NCBI GenBank assembly: GCA_030035585.1
Contig: CM057461.1
Coordinates: forward strand, 171,255,624-171,319,623
Source of the DNA: Dugong dugon
Lineage: Eukaryota; Chordata; Mammalia; Sirenia; Dugongidae
Direction: 5' to 3'
DNA: 64,000 nt
Part shown: positions 57,936 through 64,000 of the stretch, piece by piece
Layout of the letters: every line of letters starts with the position of its first letter
How positions within the stretch are numbered: the first letter of the stretch is position 1
The notes under the pieces: generated by a model
Databases searched by the model: none
The model's input: the letters and a program-made list of their open reading frames with translations, nothing else
Told to the model about the DNA's origin: nothing
Made by a program: the position numbers and the translations under genes

Positions 57936-59414
57936 CATTTTTTTAAAATTTTTACATATAAAATTTCTTTAAATCATAATTGACTGTTCAAAGCCAAAAA
58001 AAAAATACTACAGTCACTCCTCACTTATTGATGTGGTTAGGTTCCAAATACCATGTCATTATGTGAATGGGCGCCGCTTCAGGTGGAGCACCAGTGAGCA
58101 ATTTGTTTCGGCCATCACAGTTTCCATTGCCGGTTGTGAGAGATCATTCAGCAATTTAAAACTAATAGTCATAGGCGCTGTTTTCCATAGATAGGCCCTT
58201 GGATGTTTATTAAAGATTTAGATCACCATACTCCACAGCAGAGATTCTACTTAATTAGTTCTGGAATAAAACCTTGGAATTGTCTGCTTAGCAACCATTC
58301 GAGATGCTTCTTATAAAGATAGTTCAGTGACTCACACTTTGAGAAATAACGGACAGAAAAAACTCCATAAATGGAACCAGGGAGAGAGATTTGTTAGGTT
58401 TTTAGTAGTTGGGAAAGGCTTTCTGAAAGAGGTGGGACTTAGGATAGACATTGTAGAATAGGAAATTTTGCTAAAGTTAAATAAGCAGCAAGCCATTACA
58501 TCAATTTTGTAGAGAACATTCATTGTCTGAAAATTCTAAGATGTCAGGATCTGTCTTTGTAAATTTCAATCTTATTATTACTTAGGTGTACAACAAGTTT
58601 GGGGAAAAAAAAATCTGACCAGTGACTAATGTGTAACCATGGTAACCTTTTAAACCACAATTTTCCTGAGGGAAAGTAGCAAATATGACTGTGTAACCCA
58701 TAAAACATCTCATTTTAATATCCAAATGAAAACTAATTGAAGAGAGGAATTGAATGTAGTAAGGCGTGGGATTGCATCCCAAGCAAATACATTATGTCCG
58801 AGTTTGTCTATACTAATCTCTTACATAACCTCACTCAGGGATAATAGAGAAGATAATGCATGTCTTTCTTCTTCGAAGACATTGTCACAGTGATTTATTA
58901 GTCGTAAGTTAGAATGTGTTCTAAGCCACCAAAGTCAAGAAATGAACTTTATAATGATGCATTTATAGTTTGAACATGAACAAGAACTGATGTATAATTC
59001 ACATTGGTGTAGGAACAGCATGTATTCCAATTGAATGATGATTTCAATATCAGGTAGAAACCTGGTGATTAAGAGGTTTTGGCAAATGTCAAGGAGTTAT
59101 CACTTTTACTCTCCATGTTGTCTCGTATTCAAAATTCATGTACTTACTCATGAGTATTAGGAAAAACACACACTGTCATTTATAGTAATGGAAAGAAGCC
59201 GTGACTCTCAATTAATAAGAACTAAATCAGATACAAAGGAAATGGGCATAAACCATTTTATTCCTCCTCTTTTTTACTGTTTGTGTGTGTAGGTGTCTGT
59301 GTGCGTATGTATTTGAATAAAGTTGAAGGAAGAGTTATCATGAACATAGATAGTGCAGTTGTATGTAATTTGTCAAATTCTGTACCAGTAAGATTAAACA
59401 TGGTATATATGTAT
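57936..59414. other. Intergenic, mostly unassigned
   Basis: 58018-58150 begins actccagtcactcctcactt-like sequence (plus strand cagtcactcctcacttattg) and may be one end of a Tigger/mariner-type DNA element, but no second inverted end is seen. The rest is unassigned. Confidence 0.4.
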
Positions 59415-59905
59415 TGTCATGGATTGAATTGTGTCCCCCGAAAATATCTGTCAACTTGGCTGGGTCATGATTCCCAGTATTGTATGATTGTGTACCGTTT
59501 TGTAATCTGACGTGATTTCCTTAAGTGTTGTAAACTCTATCACTATGATGTAATAAGATGGATTAGCGGCAGTTATACTGATGAGGTCTACAAGATTAGA
59601 TAGTGCCTTAAGCCAATCTCTTTTGAGATATAAAAGAGGGAAGCGAGCAGAGACACATGGGAACCTCATACCACCAAGAAAGCAGTGCTGGGAGCAGAGA
59701 GCGTCCTTTGGACTTGAGGTTTCTGCGCAGAGAAGCTCCCAGACCAAGGAAAGACTGATGACATGGACCTTCCTCTAGAGCTGACAGAGAAAGCATACCT
59801 CTAGAGCTGACACCCTGAATTTGGACTCATAACCTACTGGACTGTGAGAGAATAAACTTCTCTTTGTTAAAGCCATCCACTTGTGGTATTTCTGTTATAG
59901 CAGCA
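59415..59905 (+). mobile_element. Solo LTR, ERVL/MaLR-like, 3' end altered
   Basis: Starts tgtcatggattgaattgtg like the 20766 copy and runs collinearly to gtggtatttctgttatagca, then changes to unrelated GC-richer sequence. The normal end (gataactaagaca) is missing. Confidence 0.85.
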
Positions 59906-60115
59906 CGACCTTTCCACTTGTTGCTGAGACCTTCACTAGCAGTTACTGGGGTAAGTGTGGGAAAGCAAGAGTCTTCCCAGAACTCAAGGCAGGGACCCTG
60001 CAGTCTGGCCCGCCCCCAGGAGTCTCCATAGGCACTTTGGATCTGCCAGGCGGTGGATAACTGCGCAATAGTACCAGAAGTTTTAAATACTTGGCTTGTC
60101 CTCATGTAGTCCAGT
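59906..60115. other. GC-richer segment of unknown origin after the LTR
   Basis: ccttcactagcagttactgg, then tctggcccgcccccaggagt and ttggatctgccaggcggtgg. Richer in G+C than its surroundings. No family recognised. Confidence 0.4.
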
Positions 60116-60499
60116 TTTTAGATTACTCCTAGTACTCCATTATGAAGTAATAATTGAACACTTAGTCAAAAATATTTGGCTACCTTAAAACAAGAATTGA
60201 AAAGTATAAATTTAATTGGAATATTTATTGATAAAAAAGATTTATAAGTTTTTAGGTATGAATGTGGCGTTATTGGTTTATATATTTGATACACTTTGTA
60301 TTGGAGCAGTGAGTCTATTCATTTAATATTAATACATAGAAAAAAATGGTTTCCTTTTGAAAATTCATGGACAGAACCTCTGACGACCAATTCATAGAAA
60401 ACGGGGTCATCAATATTCCATTTTAAAGCAAAATGGTCATGTTTACTCTTAGGTTCAAAGTGGGGGGAGATACGCTCATTTACCTTTATCTTTGATGGT

Positions 60500-60700
60500 T
60501 GTTTTTGTGCTCTCGAGTCCATTCCAACTCATAGCTACCCTATAGGACAGAGAAGAACTGCCCCATAGGGTTTCCCAGGCTGTAGTCTTTATGCGAGCAG
60601 ATGGCCTAGTCTTTTCTGTCGCACAGCTGCTGCTGGGTTGGAACCGTGAACCTTTTGGTTAGCAGCCAAGTCTTAACCATTACACCTCAGGGCTCTTATC
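60500..60700 (-). mobile_element. AfroSINE-type SINE, long body
   Basis: The plus strand shows gctctcgagtccattccaac, then actgccccatagggtttccc, tgtagtctttatgcgagcag and ggttagcagccaagtcttaa. Confidence 0.88.
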
Positions 60701-61554
60701 GTTGTATGCTGTCAATTTAAATAACACCCTATCAGCACTTCATTGGATCTTTGGTAAATGAAAGCTTAGTATTTTGTAGATGGATTCATAAGATCAGGAT
60801 ACGTGTGTGTGTAATTATATGTATTGTCTATTATGAATAAATCCATTTATATTTTGGTATTTCTCTCCCCAGTAATATTTTATAATAAAAATGAAGGAAG
60901 ACTAAATGCATTCTCCATCTTTTAAGCTTCACATATTTTACAATATGAAGTTTACAATATTAGGTCAAGGAAGAGATTTTAAAGTCAGAGGGAGAATGGA
61001 AAATTTCTCCCTGAAACTAGGGTAGGACTCTTATGCTCATTTTTCTAAGCATATGTCAATATTTTGATTTTTTTTTACTCTGAATCCGCTAAAGTACTCT
61101 TAGGGACGGCACTGTTCATTATATCACTCGCAGCAGAAAAGAAAGAAATTGTAATGTTATGAGGAGTCCTAACTACGTATCACTATTTTTCAGCATAAAC
61201 GCACTACAATATTTTATCATGCTCCTAAATGCACTTTCTCTAACGAATATACAAAAATAGCCTTCAACTAACACTACAAAGTGGGCAAATACAAGGCCCT
61301 CAAATTTTGCTGTCAGTAACAGGATTTTGTCCTCTATCAGGGATTTTAGAACTATGGATACAGAAAACATTCTTATTTTGCATAACTAGGGCAATGTCTC
61401 TATTTCATCCGGTCTGATCAAGACTTGGAGCAGCTGTTTAGAGGTGTGTTCCATGGACCACTTTAGGGGGGTGGTGGTTTTCCAAGTCCCTTTAATGGAG
61501 TCCACCAAGGCCTCCCTTTTCCAGCTGCATATACTTGAGTGAGGCTGGATTTTC
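60701..61554. other. Intergenic, AT-rich, nothing recognised
   Basis: No gene or repeat family identified. Confidence 0.5.
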
Positions 61555-61985
61555 TTTTTCATTTATTTGTTTATTTTTTTGTTGTTGAGAACATACACAG
61601 CAGAACACACACCAATTCAACAATTCTACATGTACAGTTCAGTGACATTGATTACTTTCTTCGAGTCGTGCAACCATTCTCCCCCTTTTTTCAGAATTGT
61701 GCTTCCTCCATTAACATAAATTCACTGCCCCCTAAGTTCCTATCTAATCTTTTGAGTTGTTGTTGTCCATTTGATCCCATATAGATAGTTCTTAAAAGAG
61801 CATAATGCTCAAGGCAGACATTTTTCACTAGTTAAGCTAAACTATTGTTTGGTTTTAGGAAGACTTCAGGGGATATTTTTGGTTTAAAGTTTAAAGATTA
61901 TCTCAGGGTGACAGTTTCAGGGGTTCATCCAGCCTCTATGGCTTCAGAAAGCCTGGAATCCATGATAATTTGAAATTTAATATTT
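61555..61985 (-). mobile_element. 5'-truncated L1 3' end
   Basis: The plus strand reads ttttttgttgttgagaacat, then acacagcagaacacacacca, aattcaacaattctacatgt and agattatctcagggtgacag. It is the reverse of the 55660-56345 copy. Confidence 0.85.
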
Positions 61986-62916
61986 TCTTTATACAGGTCA
62001 ACCCAAAACAACACATCACAACAAATTGAATGCAAAAGCAGATATGGAAATCGAACTGTCTTCTGTTAAGATAGATTTTTACAAAACTAAATAGATTTTA
62101 CAAAACTGTAAGACAATGCTACTCTCCTATTTCTTTGGTTTATTTTTGTTTTGGAAAATGTAAGCATTTTTCTTAAAAATATGCTATCTCTGTTAGCATG
62201 TAATATTATGTGTATTACAAGTAACATGTATACTATTGTTATTTCACAGACTTTATAAATAAATACTTTCTAAATGTCTCAGTTTTAATTTTTAATATGG
62301 TAAATATTGAGGGATACAACTGGCATAAACAAAAGTTGTTTAGGGTTATCAATTTTTAAGAGTGTAGAGGGGTCCTGAGACTAAAAAATTTGAGAGCTAA
62401 TGCTTTAGAGCTTGCCTTCTACCAGTAAAAGCAGAAGGAAAATATACTTTTGTCCTTAAAATAATGATGTGAGTAATTATAATTTGCGTTTTTGTCTTAA
62501 GCATGTATTTTAAGGTATTTATATGGCAAGAAGTGGTAGAAAGATCTGTGAATATTATGGTTAAGATCATCAAATGAAAGTACTTAGTACCCAAAGTTTA
62601 GAGCATATTTTTTATCCTAGTTATCTGACTTAAATTTCTATATAAGTCACATTAACAATAACTTTTCCAAATAATTCCCTTTGTGTCATGTGAATTAGAT
62701 AGTGACATGTGAGTATTCAAAATTATGGCCCCCAAATTATTTTGATATTTGCTTTCATTTCCATACCATCTTTATTCCTCACTTGTTACTGTTTGCTTCT
62801 TTTTTTTTTTTTTTTTTTAACTGCGTTTAGGCATCTAAATTCTCTTTTGAATCAAGTTATCCTTTTTAATTGCATGCTAGCCTGGATTTGTTTTTTCCAA
62901 TACCCTGTAGAAAGAG
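61986..62916. other. Intergenic, AT-rich, T run at about 62799-62818
   Basis: Nothing recognised apart from a T run. Confidence 0.5.
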
Positions 62917-63080
62917 TGGAGCCCTGGTGGTATAGTGGTTAAGAAACCAGCTGCTAAACAGAAGGTTGGCAGTTCGAATCCACCGGCTACACCTATGGGC
63001 AGTTCCACCCTGTCCTGGCGGGTCACTATGAGTTGGTATCGACTCCAGGGCAACGAGTTTGGCTTTTTTTTTTTAGTAGA
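62917..63080 (+). mobile_element. AfroSINE-type SINE, short body
   Basis: gtggagccctggtggtatag, then gcagttcgaatccaccggct, ggtatcgactccagggcaac and gagtttggctttttttt. Short internal gap in the body. Confidence 0.92.
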
Positions 63081-63164
63081 AGAGTCAGACTGTTTATTGC
63101 CCCTAAATTACAAAATATGGTAATGCATAGTAGATGCAAAACAAATGATTATTAAATGAATTTA

Positions 63165-63330
63165 AAAAAAATTGTTGCCATTGAGTCGACTTCGACTCAT
63201 AGTGACCCTGTAACAACCCTATAGGACAGAGAAGAACTGCCCCATAGGGTTTCCAGGGAGCGGCTGGTGGATTCAAACTGCCGACCTTTTGGTTAGCAGC
63301 CAAATGCTTAAACACTGGTTGGTACAATTG
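63165..63330 (-). mobile_element. AfroSINE-type SINE, short body
   Basis: The plus strand shows ttgttgccattgagtcgact, then actgccccatagggtttcca and ttttggttagcagccaaatg. It is opposite in orientation to the copy at 62917, about 85 bp away. Confidence 0.9.
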
Positions 63331-64000
63331 GCATTAAAATTAATGAACTACTAACTATTTTCCTTTGAAGGAGTAGTTTATGCAATAGCAGGAGTTATGT
63401 GTCTAGCTTGTATCTATGGTCTCCTCACTCTCAATATTCAATGAAAGTTAATTTTTTCAGAACTGAGGTTCTAATTGTTTCCGCATAATAAACCTGGGTT
63501 GCAATTTCAAATTATACACACACACATATAAATTATATATTGTATAATTCTGTATAATACAACTTTTTTCTCACTGTGTTCTCCCTTTCTTAATAGCAAA
63601 AATGCAAAACATCTCTGTAGAATATTTATTTCATGACTTTTAAATAAGGTTGTTTCTATGTTACCAAAGAAATTGGATGACTCAGTTAAATCATGGAGTT
63701 AGCAAAGCTGTTCTTTGCTTAAAATGTCAGTAAAATTGGTCAAGTCTAGAGCTTCACGCAGTCACCCTCACTTTGAAGTCATCTCAGGGGAGAAATTACT
63801 TTTGGTTTGAGAAGAGCTAATTTTGTTTTTATTTCAGAAGTAGCTTCCAAAATTTAACTGTTCATTAAAAATTTAAATGTTTGCATATCTAAAACCAATT
63901 CAAAAGTGGATGTAGCTTACACAAAATTTGGAATAAAATGGTTACGAGTAGAAACTCAACCAGTTGTTCTTAAGTCTGATAGAGTAGGCATCATGGCAGC
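63331..64000. other. Intergenic, (CA)n near 63518-63528, otherwise unassigned
   Basis: AT-rich sequence with a short CA repeat. No gene found. Confidence 0.5.

Noticed and set aside
9747..63330. Repeated short words (for example ggttagcagc, actgccccatag) resembling an array such as CRISPR
   Set aside because: They are dispersed copies of the SINE at irregular distances and on both strands, not regularly spaced repeats.

Overview
The window is mammalian nuclear DNA with exons, introns and dense transposons, and no bacterial features. Two repeat groups point to an afrotherian, most likely a paenungulate such as an elephant: many copies of a tRNA-headed SINE of the AfroSINE type, and several copies of an RTE/BovB-type LINE whose 3' end is followed by a CAA-rich tail. 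Elephant, hyrax and sirenian cannot be separated from this sequence alone. The one protein-coding gene is the 3' part of PTH2R (parathyroid hormone 2 receptor, a class B G-protein-coupled receptor that binds TIP39), on the + strand. Eight exons (8424-8613, 11924-12077, 18552-18612, 27983-28049, 38303-38397, 41797-41935, 43970-44011, 44782-45177) run in phase from TM2 to the stop codon. They encode about 380 residues, close to what is expected from TM2 onward in a receptor of about 550. The exons for the signal peptide, hormone-binding ectodomain and TM1 must lie upstream of position 1. Every splice site is AG/GT and the reading frame is open, so the gene looks functional. 

Layout: 1-7447 is a near full-length but decayed L1 (5'UTR, ORF1, ORF2, 3'UTR, A-rich tail) lying in the intron before the TM2 exon. 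7448-44781 is PTH2R exons and introns carrying SINEs, MIR and L2 fragments, RTE pieces, a solo LTR inserted into an RTE, an MLT1-like LTR, a small DNA transposon with terminal inverted repeats, and 5'-truncated L1s. 45178 to about 46100-46500 is the PTH2R 3'UTR and flank, which includes a short RTE 3' end. From about 46.5 kb to 64 kb is intergenic and repeat-rich. Its main element is a broken class III (ERV-L-like) endogenous retrovirus on the minus strand (48319-53160) with one LTR, a primer-binding site, and gag, protease, reverse transcriptase, RNase H and partial integrase remnants. It also holds more RTE copies, two further ERVL/MaLR-like LTRs, L1 3' ends and SINEs. 

The repeats also show how they are related. 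The SINEs have a tRNA-like head, a body resembling part of an internally deleted RTE copy at 44405-44690, and often the RTE 3' tail, which suggests that the RTE LINE mobilises them. Several nested insertions (LTR into RTE, SINE into SINE) give a relative order of events. I found no previously undescribed protein system. The most notable items are the nested insertions, the internally deleted RTE, the SINE cluster close to a PTH2R exon, and the ERV-L relic.
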